A stretch of DNA of 64,000 nt. It comes from Miscanthus floridulus (lineage: Eukaryota; Streptophyta; Magnoliopsida; Poales; Poaceae). The stretch lies in contig NC_089581.1 of the NCBI RefSeq assembly GCF_019320115.1, positions 64,771,310 through 64,835,309 of the forward strand, given 5' to 3'. Below the pieces are notes generated by a model, which searched no databases, had not been told where the DNA came from, and worked only from the letters and a program-made list of their open reading frames with translations. The translations under genes were made by a program, and so were the position numbers. Below, piece by piece: positions 46,361 through 57,495 of this stretch (position 1 is its first letter; each line of letters begins with the position of its first letter).

Positions 46361-47123
46361 GGCGGTGATGCCAGAGGATGGTGGTGGATGCAGCATCGGC
46401 AAGGGCATGGGTGCTCGCCGGTGGAAAAAATGGGTAGAGGTCACCCATGCTATTGCACTCGGCGATCACGTTATGTGTATGTAGGTCTTTCACAGAAAGG
46501 CCAAAAGGATCAAAGTCAATGGAACAATTATTATTAGTTGTAAAATGATGAATAGAAATCAAGTTCTTAATAATGCCGGGGAAGACAAGAACATTAGATA
46601 GAAAAAGAGGTCGTCGTGGTGTGGAAAACGAGTGTGGCCCAATAGAGGTAAGAGGAAGCAGGGCTCCGCTACCGACCATGATAGATGAAGGACCAGATGA
46701 CGAGGGAGGGTGAGAGGAACAAAAAAATACCAGCGGGGTTGACATGTGGGAGCCGACACCGGAGTCTGCATACCACTCGATCGAGTGTGGCGGCGTCAAC
46801 GACACGGTGTTGAAGTTGTTGGCGAGCGATGACCAGTCCCAAGACCCCCCTTGCATCGGTGTCCAGGAGGATGGGGGCACGGCCAAAACCGGAGCCGTGG
46901 GTATGACGCCCCCGTAGCCAAAACTTGGCGGGGCGCCGAGCCCTGACGAGCCGATCCCGGGCATCGATGGCGCAGGGTAGTAGTACGGTGCGTACGGGTA
47001 CGGCTGCGGCGGGTACTGCTGGTGCTGCGGCATGGCGGTGAAGGCGGCCGACGGTGTGGAAGGAAGACGAGGCGGCGCCCCAGATGCACCACTGGGACCA
47101 TACGGATGGGGCCACAGCGGCAC
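46361..47123 (-). pseudogene. Copia protease and GAG-pre-integrase region
   Basis: From ATG 47123 a Pro/Tyr/Ala-rich segment leads into SIEWYADSGVGSHM, the aspartic protease active site (DSG) of Copia elements, then NLISIHHFTTNN and LWHHRLGHI, the pre-integrase motif, cut by the MULE-like insertion. The frame is open. No upstream gag or zinc knuckle can be recognised. Confidence 0.8.
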
Positions 47124-47199
47124 CGTGCCGGCCCACGGGTTGGCGAACGGCGTAGGTGGGCGCTGGAGACAGGGCGCGCTCGGCGTCTGTCTCGCACAT

Positions 47200-48180
47200 A
47201 GTGGAGAGCGAGCGGCGCGTATCGGGATCGGGTAGAAGGAGCGTGGCGTACGCGCAAGCGGGATCGGGGCCGGCGAGTGAAGACTCGGCTACGGCGCGTT
47301 TGGGGACGCACGAGCGGCTGCGCGGTTGCGCGACGCAGGAAGGACGAGGGAGCAGGGGATGCGCACGGTCCGTGGAAGGGAAGCGCGGCTGGGATGGCGC
47401 GCGCGGACTGAGCGGATCACGCGAGCATGAGCGGGCGGCCTTGGAGCGAGCCGGCGAGCGGTGCCACGTCGCGTGGACAAGCGGAGCAGAGGAGCGGGCT
47501 CAGCGCTAGGCGTGCGTGCCGCTGGGTGCGTGCGATCGGGTCAGCACGGGGATGAGCGGCTGGGGTGTGTGCGGCTGCATGCAAAAGCTGGAAATAAAAG
47601 GCTACGCGCACGGCTGCATGCCTGCATGCGGAAGGCGAGCGTGCGGCCGTGGATAATCGCGGTCGCATGCGTTGGAGTTTGGACCGCGGCCTCGGCGGGA
47701 TCGAAAGGGCGGCCTTGGATTGCGGGCGCACAAGCGGGATGGAGCGGGCGCGCAAGCCGGTCGGCGTTGGACCACGGCCTCGGCCGGATCGAGCGAACGC
47801 GGGCACGCAAGCCGGGCGGCGTTGGACCGCGGCCTGGGGGGGATCGAGCGAGTGCGGGCACGCAAGCCAGGCGGATCGGCGGCGCTAGCTAGCGGACCAG
47901 CGGCAACAAGGCACCTGGCGAGGAACTCGGCGGCAGGTGGAAGGCCCGGCGAGGTGCTCAGAGACGGGCAGTTAGGTGGCCGGCGACGGAGCCAGCAGCG
48001 GCAGGTGGAAGTCTGGCGAGGTGCTCGGCGGCGGGCGGGTATGGCTGGTGACGGAGTCAGCTGCGGCAGGTGGAAAGCCCGGCGAGGTGCTGGCGGCGGG
48101 CGGGTAGTTGGCCGGCGACAGAGTCAGCGGCGGCGAGGGTTGGCGAAGCGCGGTCGTAGGAGCGAACCGTCTGTGATACC
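47200..48180 (-). repeat. GC-rich leader with two tandem arrays in place of gag
   Basis: Between the primer-binding-like site and protease lies about 1 kb of very GC-rich sequence. 47690-47880 holds three to four units of about 50-55 bp (GGATCGAGCG...CGCAAGCCGGGCGGCGTTGG). 47930-48140 holds three units of about 60-65 bp (GCAGGTGGAA...GGCGAGGTGCTCGG). Long overlapping frames on both strands reflect composition. Gag appears to have been replaced or eroded. Confidence 0.6.
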
Positions 48181-48181
48181 T

Positions 48182-48298
48182 TGAGAGAGAATGAATTAGG
48201 GAATACTCAATGTATTGCTCAATGAATATCAATGTACATATATAGGCACGGTGGCGAGCATGGGTCGGCAGGCCCACGGGCGGGTTTACTCTCTAACA
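48182..48298 (-). repeat. 5' LTR of the Copia element, 117 bp
   Basis: On the minus strand it runs TGTTAGAGAGTAAACCC ... ATTCTCTCTCA and contains CCTATATATG as a TATA-like site. It is very short for a Copia LTR. Confidence 0.85.
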
Positions 48299-48303
48299 AT
48301 ATC

Positions 48304-48860
48304 TTGTTGTTTCTAATCGAGGTCCGTCCCCATCCACGCTGAGCCAAAATCCGTCTCCAAATCTCATAGAATGAATCGATCAAGGAAGACAAGTTCTTGG
48401 CGAGGCTGTGGTGTCCCTAGAACCGGAGCTGCTGCGACTCGTGCTACTGCAACTCGCCATGCAGATGCCAATGTTCTTGCTGCTCGTGCTGCTGGGACAG
48501 CTGCTCACAATATACTGGTGTTCCTAGCACCGGTGCTCCCCTCAACCGGTTCTTCGCCCATCTCTGAATGGTGGACAACAGCCTCTGCTGATGCCTCCAT
48601 TCATGATTCATCTTCTAGCAAATGGTATGGTGCTACTGATTTCAATGAGGAAGCAATCACATCGACTGTTTAAGAATCTATAATCTTTCAAATTACAAGG
48701 CGCGATTTGACTTGGTGCGGTCTCCAAGATCACACTTTGAAACCGAGGGAGTAAGTTGCAGTCTTTTCTTATAGAAACTGCCTATAGAAAGTATGCATTG
48801 GGGCAAATTGGGAGTGCCCTAGGTGGAGCAGGTATTCGTCGTATCTACACCCATATACAT
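48304..48860 (+). other. Flank right of the Copia element with short ORF and Stowaway end
   Basis: An ORF at 48371-48673 (100 codons, Ala/Thr/Ser-rich, ending STGSSPISEWWTTASADAS) has no recognised domain. 48681-48752 ends CACACTTTGAAACCGAGGGAGTA, a typical Stowaway terminus. 48800-48831 may be the right end of a DNA element (see 43012-43212). Confidence 0.35.
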
Positions 48861-48959
48861 GTACACTACTTTTACTTGTGCCGTTGTACGTTAGTACTAA
48901 ATTAGTCTATAATACAAGTATATATTATCGACCTGTTACTGCTGATTTAGCTAATAATG

Positions 48960-49110
48960 ATTCATGATGGGAGTTAACTATACCTAGTGTACTATCATTC
49001 TAGAAGGCCACTTGTCATGGATCTCACAAGGATACAAGTGAGTTTGTTAAAAAAATGAATGCACCCGAAGATAGTGACGGCGGAGCTAAGCTAGCGATCG
49101 CCCTGCCATG
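48960..49110. repeat. Downstream segment shared with SDR copy 2
   Basis: GGGAGTTAACTATA (48969) and GCACCCGAAGATAGTGACGG (49063) match GGGAGTTAACTATAA (63739) and ACACCCAAAGATAGTGACGG (63847) in the same order, followed by CCCTGCCAT in both. This marks duplicated 3' flanks of the two SDR copies. The stretch 49111-49735 holds nothing else that I can name. Confidence 0.65.
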
Positions 49111-49740
49111 TTATACTTATATTATAGAGTACTTTGTCTATGAAGAGTCGTCGTATTTTTCGCGACATACGTACCATTATTTCAGATGCATTGACACCGG
49201 CAGGTCAACGCTGCATTTGGCTTTCTTAAGTTCTTTTTGTCAGATGTAAGGTGTGTATCTCAAACTGACAAGGGAGGAGTGGTATGTGAGTTCCCAAAAA
49301 AAAGGGAGTGGTATGTGGAGGGCACTCAGAGTTTTTTGTCTCACTTGCTTATATGTAATGCTTTTGCTGTTGTGTGCAGAGACTTTTCAATCGTGAATGA
49401 ATTAAGTTTTGTCCTCACAATCCAATTTTTCAGTACTAATTATGAATTTCCGGGGTAGTTGATGTTTTCGTTTTGCATTGACAAACCCAATTTACAATTC
49501 CAATCCCTTTTCTCTGTGAACAAAAATATAGACACTAATGTCTATTCCAAGAATGACATGTAAAACTTACAAAGGAATTGTTGCATAAGCACACATATCT
49601 TAATCATTTTGGTTTAGTATCCCATAGAGCTAGTGGCATATATATATATTTGTTTACAGAACGCCCCCATAATGTTTTTGAGGTTCTGTTGCAGACATAC
49701 ATGGTAAACTATAGTTTTTCTATCCATATTTCCTGATGGG

Positions 49741-50489
49741 TGTCATACGCCTGATGACAGGCCCAGGAGGGGCCCAGGCTGGCCACGCAGGGGGCCAAAC
49801 TGCGCCACCAGGAGGGGGGACGTGCGTGACCAGCGGGTAGGGATGAAAACGGATCGGATACGGACGGATATCACCGATATTACATTTGTTTTCATATTTC
49901 TATCAGGATTCGGATTCGAATACGGATAGTGTCAAGTATGTCGGATAGGATACGATTGGATATCGACATCATAAATATGCGATTTGAGTATTCGGATACG
50001 GATACGGTATCGGATGTTAGATATTCGGACTCGGATACGGACAGATCTCAACCCCTCTAAACGGATTCGGTTTCGAATACGGTCGAAAAATATTCGTACC
50101 GTTTTTATCCCTACCAGCGGAGCAGCGGCCTCCCGCCGCGCCGCCAACACTCAGATCCTAGATCTAAAATAAATGAAAGGAAATAGAGGAAATAGAAATA
50201 GATTCGGTTTAGGAAATATTGGATAGGACTAGAGGAGTCCAAATCTATAAGGACTTTCCCTCATTAGTTTAATTGAGATGTAAGTTCACTCGTGACTATA
50301 AATATAAGGACAATGTAACTATTCCTATCGAAGTAGAAATAGAACGAGAGCTCTTTCCCTATCCCTTCCCCTTCTCTGCCTCGGTCTTCTCTTCTCCCTC
50401 TCCAATGCCGCCTCCCCTCCCCTCCCGTGTGCCACCACCAGCCCGTCTACCCTAGCCGCCACCCCCCTCCCCCAAAGAGGGCTCTTACA
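49741..50489 (+). mobile_element. Solo LTR, TSD ATGGG, containing an hAT-type MITE
   Basis: It begins TGTCATACGCCTG and ends GGGCTCTTACA, flanked by ATGGG at 49736-49740 and 50490-50494. A TATA-like CTATAAATATAAGG lies at about 50298, followed by a CT-rich leader. Without the MITE and its duplication it is about 465 bp. No internal domain. Confidence 0.8.
49838..50113. mobile_element. hAT-type MITE, 276 bp, 8-bp TSD
   Basis: Ends TAGGGATGAAAACGG and (reverse complement of right end) TAGGGATAAAAACGG. It is flanked by CCAGCGGG and CCAGCGGA. The interior is full of GGATACGGA and CGGATTCGGATTCG motifs that give chance ORFs such as one rich in Arg-Ile repeats. Confidence 0.88.
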
Positions 50490-50494
50490 ATGGG

Positions 50495-51436
50495 CAATCA
50501 TTTGACCCATTTAGTTAGTTAATTTACCAGACAATCATAGTTTGATTATCTAGGTATTTGAAAATTTGTTGTAAATAAGTACCCACCGAAGTATTTCCGC
50601 TGATATGGACAGCCAAGCAGATCTTTGTTTCAATTTATCTATTCATAATTTGTTATTAAGACAGACCAAAGGATATTATATTTGGCATGCATATAGCCGT
50701 CCCAAGATTCAACCCAATAGATCTACGAAATAAACGTGGGAAAACAACGAACATAACCTCTATATATATTAACCTTTTATAACAACTATATATATCTTAA
50801 AAATGGATGACAGAGCCAAAAGGGGGTACAATGGAATATGGTGGTTTTCCGGTTCATATATATTTATATAATACTTTTGCTATTTGTCAGATTTCTATAC
50901 GTTTAGTTGTGCTTTAGGATTTGTGCTACAACTGTTTACTGGGTCGCATTTTTAAAAAATATGGCAGAATAATTAGACACTCCCTATATATAATACTAAA
51001 TTAAGTTGCAGGTGATTCAATGGACGTTGCAGAGTGTACACAATTTTCTTGAGCCTAGCATGCTTGTTTATACTTAGTTATAAACATGTATATGTTCTTT
51101 GTTTACCTTTGTATATTCAAGTGATTATGCATTATATATGTTGGAAACTTTGACATTAGCAGCTCAAAGCACAACAAAGTAAAGTCAACTTTCCGTCATG
51201 AATAAATATTCCGTTTAGTCTTGGATAATAAATATTCCAAATTTTTATATAAGCGTGTGGTTGGCGGCGACATGTTGCGGCCTTGGAGTTTGATATACCG
51301 CGATCAAATTTGGGTGCACGTTGTATTTAGGCATCCATACAGATGTTATTAATCTTATTTTCTCACACACTAAAATTTGGAACAGGAGTACCAGGACAAA
51401 TCATCGTATAACTATAAGTACGAAAATTATTAAGCG
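50495..51436. other. A/T-rich intergenic sequence
   Basis: No gene, RNA gene or repeat could be supported. Short TATATATA runs occur at 50762 and 50788. Confidence 0.4.
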
Positions 51437-52372
51437 CGCTCTTTGCCGAGTGCTCGGAGCTTTGCCAAGTGTCGAAACACGGGCACTCGGCAAAGAGGCA
51501 GTTTGCCGAGTGCCGCACTCGGCAAAGGACATCTTTGCCGAGTGTCAAACACTCGGCAAAGAGGGACACTCAGCAAACGTCCTCTTTGCCGAGTGTCAGG
51601 CACTCGACAAAGAATAACCCTCGGCAAAATACCTCAGGCGACACCGGTGGCCCCTCCGTCATCCTTTGCTGAGTGCTGGCCGTTAGCACTCGGCAAACGT
51701 GCTGTCTTTGCCGAGTGCTGCACAACTTGCTCGGAAACTTCTAAATCGATCACATGTGGAGATGTCTGGGTTTTAGGCATCGTACATCACAACTTGCTCG
51801 AAAACTTCTAAATTTTTTACCACAACCTCTACATGCGATGACACGACACCTCGACAAGTTTTGTGATTTTTGGACTACGTTTGCATTTTATATAATTAAA
51901 AAATACTTTTTTAACAAGTTAGTGGTCATGTTTCGTGAAACAGATGTTCGAAATTTCATGAATGTCCCTGCACACGGCCTCTAAATACACTAAAAAACAT
52001 GAATACCATTTTTTGAATCGCTAAATTCTAATATTTCATGCACCTGCAGTTCAAATTTACTTTTTCGAGAAAAATTCAAGTAAACATAAAAATTTAAAAA
52101 AATATACCAAAAAGTCATAGAAAAGTTCCAAATTAGAACATGTGCTTCAAGGTACTGTATAAATGCCACAGAAAAAAATTGAAAACAAAAATAAAAAAAA
52201 TAAAAATACTTTGCCGAGTGTCGCAATTGGCACTCGGCGAAGGAACCTCTTTGCCGAGTGCCAGGCTTGCAGCACTCGGCAAAGATTATTTAGAATTTTT
52301 TTTTATTTTTTCCGATTAAAAGAACGTTGAATTTCTTTGTCGAGTGCCCACATCTCGGCACTCGGCAAAGAG
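51437..52372. repeat. Left subterminal repeat region of the CACTA element
   Basis: More than a dozen copies of TTTGCCGAGTG/CACTCGGCAAAG in both orientations, many arranged as short inverted pairs around GTCAGG or GCCGCA. They form two clusters separated by an A/T-rich stretch (51740-52200). Confidence 0.88.
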
Positions 52373-52949
52373 CCGACCCACTTAACCCTAGCAGGCCGGC
52401 CACGGCCCGCTCCCACACACTCTCTCTCCCTCTCACTGCAGCACGTGCCCGGCCCCGCCCCGCCGCCGTGCGACCACCGGCACCGCCCCGGCCCCGCTCC
52501 GCCGCCGCAGCCCCGGCCTTGACCCGGCCCTGCTCTGCCGTCGTAGCTAGCCGGCCCTGCCTTGGCCCCGCTCCGCCACCGGACGTGGCCCCGCCCCAGC
52601 CCCGACCCAGCACCGCTCCGCCGCCGCAGCCGACCCTGCCTCAGCCCCACTCCGCCGCCGGTGGTGCCCTGCCCGGTTGCCCCCCGCCCCTGACCCGCCA
52701 GAGTGGAGGAGAGGAGGAGCAGGGGAGCAGAGGAGAGAAGGGAGGTGGAGAAGAGGTGAAGGGAGAAGGGAGAAGGAGAAGGAGAAGGAGAAGGGAGGAG
52801 AAGGAGAAGGGAGGAGGAAGGAGAAGGGAGGAGGAGGAGCCTTAGCCGCCGGCCACACCCCTCGCCGTTCATCCCCGCCATCGTCCCCGCCCCTCGCTAG
52901 AGACGAAGGTGACCTCGGCACCGCGTCACCCGACTCCACTGCCACCGAA

Positions 52950-53090
52950 GGTATAAAGCCCCCCCGGTTGTCAGCCTTCATGCCTTGTATGTCATTGACG
53001 GCCTTCATGCCGTATGTGGATGTGTGGGCCTTCATGCCATACATGGATGTGTGGGCCTTCGTGCCATATATATGCTGTCGGCCATCGTGC
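52950..53090. repeat. 27-30 bp tandem repeat, three to four copies
   Basis: GTGTGGGCCTTCATGCC and variants recur at about 28-bp intervals in the leader of the transposase gene, each followed by a TATGTGGAT or TACATGGAT segment. Confidence 0.6.
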
Positions 53091-53374
53091 CGGCTTTTTT
53101 CTTGCAGGTTTTGGAAACCTCCCCGTATAGGGGAGGTTCTGTCAAAATTTTTAACTTATAGTATTATAATTCTTCTTTTGCAGAGCAGGGCTCGTCGGAG
53201 GGGACCCGGAGTATGTAGGCGACCTCGATCGTCTTCGTCGACGCTGCGGTCCTGCCTGCACAGCGTCGCTTCGCCACTGCCCCGCTAGCCTGACTCCACC
53301 GCCACCCTAGGTATGAATAACCTCTCTTCCTTATCGTTGTCGTAGATCAGTGTAACCTAGTTAGGCGTCTCCCA

Positions 53375-53636
53375 TTTGAAACAGATACGGTTAGAGGTAT
53401 GTGGATCTTCGCATATCTAAGACCGTATCTGTTTCAGATTGTCCACTTTTTTGGACAGCCCACGGATGCATAGATGGGGTAGTTTTCATGTTCTGCTTCG
53501 ATCCGAGATAGAGTTTCAGCACCACCTCCCTGTTATTCTCCGGATACACACTCTCCCTTCTAGGACGTGTATTGGGAGAACAGCGGGGAGGTGCTACCGA
53601 AATTCTGTCTCGGATCGGAGTAGAGCATGTAAACTA
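53375..53636. repeat. Two successive inverted repeats upstream of the transposase
   Basis: Arms GAAACAGATACGGT (53379) and ACCGTATCTGTTTC (near 53424) form a small hairpin. Next, a stem of roughly 60 bp pairs 53497-53560 with 53573-53635 (ATCCGAGATAGAGTTTCAGC against GAAATTCTGTCTCGGAT), with a loop of about 15 bases. Arms are imperfect. Location is between the leader and ATG 53752. Confidence 0.75.
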
Positions 53637-53751
53637 ACCTCATATACGCATCTGCGAATGGGATTAGGACCTATCCTCACCCATTAGACAGTAGGCACGC
53701 CATTTAGATGCAATTGGTGGTTATATTACTTGCTCATGTATATGCTAGAGG

Positions 53752-56700
53752 ATGGATAATCGTGAGTGGATGTACACGGGCCGCCCAAGTCAGGCTGAAA
53801 TCACCATTGAATGGATGGACAAGACCAAGGGTTTCTTGAACCAAGCATTTGGCAAGGCAGCTAATGGAGCGACAGACACATTCTATCCCTATAGCGAATG
53901 CGGAAACAAGAAAAGAAAAACAAGGAAGATCATGGGGGAACATCTTTGCAAGTATGGATTTAAGCCAAACTATACCCGGTGGGTGTTCCATGGTGAAGCC
54001 CATTGTACTAGAGAGGAGGTGGTGAGACCACGCTTGGAGGCGTTTGATGTTGGCGGGGTAGCAGGATGGTTAGGTGACTTTCACGAAGCAACGTTCACTG
54101 AAAGACCTACGGAGGAGGAGGAGAAGGAGGATGAGGAGGAGGAGCCAGAGCCAATCGGAAAGGCGTTCTACCAAATGTTGTCTTCGGCACAGAAGCTCCT
54201 ACACGAGAAGGCAATGGTTTGTCAACTGGATGCTATTGGATGCCTAATGGGGTTGAAGTCTCAGTACAACATGAGTCGAGACTGCTTCGATGGTATGTTG
54301 GCAGTTATTGGTGGGCTGCTTCTGGAGGGTCATATTCTGCCGAGCAGCTTCTACGAGTCATAGAGACTCCTTCGTGCACTTAAGATGCCGTATGAGCAGA
54401 TACATTATTGTCCAAAGGGGTGCATCCTATTTAGGAAAGATCACAAGGATGCAAAGTACTGTCCAAAGTATAAATCCTCTAGGTATGTGGAGGTAGATAA
54501 AGGTGATGTTTAGAAGGAGCAGCTTGAGATCCCCATGAAAGTCCTACGGCACCTTCCGATCATACCGAGGCTCCAACGGCTATTCATGACCGAGGAGTCC
54601 GCGAAATAGATGACATGACACAATAATGGCATTCGATACAATCCTGACAAGATAGTACATCCAACTGATGGTGAAGCATGGAAAAACTTTAATCGCAAGC
54701 ATCGTGACAAAGATCTTGAGGCCCATAATGTACGTGTTGCGCTGGCAATGGATGGGTTCAATCCTTATGGAAGGATGTCGGTCCCATACACTTGTTGGCC
54801 TATGTTCGCTATCCCCCTCAATCCCCCCTCCCCCGGGGTCCTCCTTCAACGGCAAAACATATTCTTGACATTGATAATTCCTGGACACCCAGGAAACAAA
54901 ATGCGTGTGTACATGGAGCCTATTTATGATGAATTGATCAGTGCTTGGAATAAAGGGGTATGGACTTACGACTGAGCTACAAAGAAAAACTTCAAAATGT
55001 ATGTTTGGTACCAGTACTCCATGCATGACTTCCTGGCGTATGGGATATTCAGCGCCTGGTGTGTCCACGGGAAGTTCCCATGCCCGGTATGCAAGACAAC
55101 ACTGGAGTTTATTTGGTTGAAGAAGGGTGGCAAGTTTTCGTCGTTCAACAAGCATCGATAGTTCCTCCCTCTTAACCATGCATTCAGACAAGACACCAAG
55201 AACTTCACAAAAGGTGTCAAGGTGATCGATCCTGAACCTCAGAAGATGACTGATGCCCAAGTTCATGCTCAGATAGATGCTCTCGTGGTCAATCCATAGA
55301 AAGATAGTCGAAAGAAAGATAATCCAAAGAAAGATTGCTTTGTGGGATATGGTGTCGAACATATGTGGACTCATAAGTCGGGCTTGGAGAGGCTTCCCTA
55401 TTTTGATGACCTTCTCCTTCCACATAATATAGATATAATGCACACTAAGAAGAATGTCGCCGAAGCACTTTGGGAAACACTCATGGATATTCCTAACAAG
55501 ACAAAGGACAACCCTAAGGCCAGAGTGGACCTGGCAACGCTATGCGATAGACCAAAGCTAGAGATGCTGCCTCCAAGAGGCGGCAAGCCATGGAAAAGGC
55601 CTAAGACCGATTACGTCTTAGAAAAGAAGCACAGGACAGAAGTGATACAATGGATGCAGACGTTAAAGTTCCTGGATGGGTATGCAACGAATCTGAGGAG
55701 GGGAGCGAACCCAGAGACTGGCCAAGTCTTAGGGATGAAGAGTCATGACTACCACATATGGATTGAGCGGCTTCTTCCATCGATGGTTCGAGGCTACATC
55801 CCTGAGAATGTCTGGAAGGTGCTAGCAGAGTTGAGCTTTTTCTTCCGCCAGCTTTATGCCAAGGAGGTATCTGTGAAAGTGGTTGAGGAGTTGGAAAAAG
55901 CGGCACCTCTGTTGCTCTGTAAGTTGGAGAAGATCTTTCCACCTAGCTTTTTCTTGTCGATGCAGCATTTGATTTTGCACCTCCTGTCCAAGGCATGAAT
56001 GGGGGGCCTGTGCAGAACCGTTGGTGCTATCCAATCAAGAGATGTCTAAAGACTATTCGCAAGAAATGTGGAAACAAAGGCAGGATTGAGGCTTCCATTG
56101 CTGAGGCATTCATTCATGAGGAGGTGTCAAACTTCACAACAACATACTATAATAAGAACCTTCCTAGCGTGCATAATCCACCCGCTCGGTACAACGAGGA
56201 CGAAAATGAATCGACCATTAGCCTTTTCAAAGGGCCACGTGGGAGAGCAAGTGGAGCGACCACAAAGACCTTGAGCTATGAAGAGTGGTGGAAGATCATG
56301 CTCTACGTGTTGACTAACCTTGATGAAGTGGAAACGTATCTAGGGTAAGTTCTCAATGAACTTGTTACATACTCCGTAACTTTTGTACATCCAACAACAT
56401 TGTTTCTTGTCGGTGCAGAGAATTTTTTGATGAATCCTGACATCATTCAAGGCCACCTTCTGACCATGAACGAGAGGCCCTTCTTCAACATGGTTTGCCT
56501 AATTTCATTACATGGTTCCAAAAAAGGTACCGGCCAACTTAGCTCTTACTAAGTTTGACATTCCAAGTTGCCTGATTTCATTTCTCTCCTGCTTGAACTT
56601 GCAGTGCCAAAGGGATGTGTCTATAAGTGCTGAATTACGACAAGTGGCCAATGGCTTTGACTATAAGGTCTTGTCATTTAATGCTTATGATGTGAATGGA

Positions 56701-57387
56701 TATCGCTTCCACACAACAAGGTACGAGCAGAGTCGTCCCAATCCAAGGACCACGAATACCGAAGTATTTACGTCGGGCACTGATCAGGAGGAGTATTATG
56801 GGACAGTTGAAGAAATATATGAGCTCGACTACCATGGTTCCAAAGCACTTAATTCTGTCATATTCAAATGCCAATGGTTTGATCCTGCAGTATCAAGAAA
56901 GTCCTGTCAACTTGGGATAGTCAAAACTCGACAGGATTTCTTCTATCCAGGAGAAGATGTCTATATTGTGTCTCAACAAGCCACACAAGTTTATTATTGT
57001 CCATATGCTTGCAAAACCGATCCACGTCTTCAGGGTTGGTATATTGTGCACAAGGTATCACCACACGGTAGATTACCTCGCCCAAACCCTGATGATTACA
57101 ACTTGTACCCAAACACGCATGACGGAGAGTTCTATCAACAAGAAGAGGGGCTACCAGGGATGCTTGAGATAGACTTAACTGGAGAGATCGAAATGGAAGC
57201 AGACGAGGAATGGGTTGTTGACGAGGACGCTGCAAATGAGGTGCATGATCAAAAGGACTTGGAAATGTTTGACGGACTACGACTAGGCAATGACAACGAT
57301 GAGGATGAGGCTATTGAGGATTTGGATAATTTTGATAGTGATGACGATACCTATCGTCCAGATAATCCCAATCATGAAGAATATTAG
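53752..57387 (+). pseudogene. TNP2-like CACTA transposase with stops
   Basis: ATG 53752 begins MDNREWMYTGRP, typical of the transposase-associated zinc-binding domain, then YPYSECGNKK, and an acidic stretch. The Transposase_21 part follows: YCPKGCILFRKDHKDAKYCP, ALAMDGFNPYGRMSVPYTCW, IPGHPGNKMRVYMEP, FPCPVCKTTLEFIWLKKGGK, HMWTHKSGLERLPYFDDLLL and DIMHTKKNVAEAL. DUF4218-like sequence ends this frame (HLILHLLSKA, then GPVQNRWCYPI one frame over after a G-run). DUF4216-like sequence occupies 56560-57150 (YGTVEEIYELDY, FKCQWFDP) with an acidic tail. In-frame stops are at 54361, 54511, 54607, 54616, 54973, 55159 and 55297; all other codons stay in frame to 55996. Introns probably lie near 56345-56420. 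Confidence 0.88.
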
Positions 57388-57495
57388 AAATACATGTAAT
57401 ACTATATTATTTTGTAATTACATTTTCTTTATTTTGCATCTCTAAGTACGTCTCGTTTATCTATACTTACTGGTTTACTCTTTTTAATTGCAGGT

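Larger units (their letters stand above)
43327..48298 (-). mobile_element. Damaged Ty1/copia retrotransposon, TSD ATATC
   Basis: A single 117-bp LTR (48182-48298, minus strand) starts TGTTAGAGAGTAAACCC and ends TTCTCTCTCA, followed by GGTATCACAGACGG as a primer-binding-like site. At the other end only 17 bases of LTR (43327-43343) remain, fused to RNase H sequence. ATATC flanks both ends (43322-43326, 48299-48303), so the unit is one insertion that later lost its 3' part internally. Order on the minus strand: GC-rich leader, protease, integrase, RT, part of RNase H. A 504-bp MULE-like element is inserted after the GAG-pre-integrase motif. Gag is not recognisable. Confidence 0.88.

Noticed and set aside
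47417..48184. Overlapping frames in the Copia GC-rich leader
   Set aside because: They are products of tandem repeats whose unit length and composition keep several frames open at once.
43012..48831. A complete PIF/Harbinger-type element enclosing the Copia insertion
   Set aside because: The ends are similar, but no matching 3-bp duplication was found and no transposase is present; kept only as a possibility.
49932..50172. Arg-Ile repeat proteins on both strands
   Set aside because: Produced by GGATACGGA-type motifs inside an hAT-type MITE.
51321..51811. Short repetitive ORFs of the CRVSALGKE/FAECQ type (also 60066-60641)
   Set aside because: Translations of the CACTA subterminal repeat, not genes.
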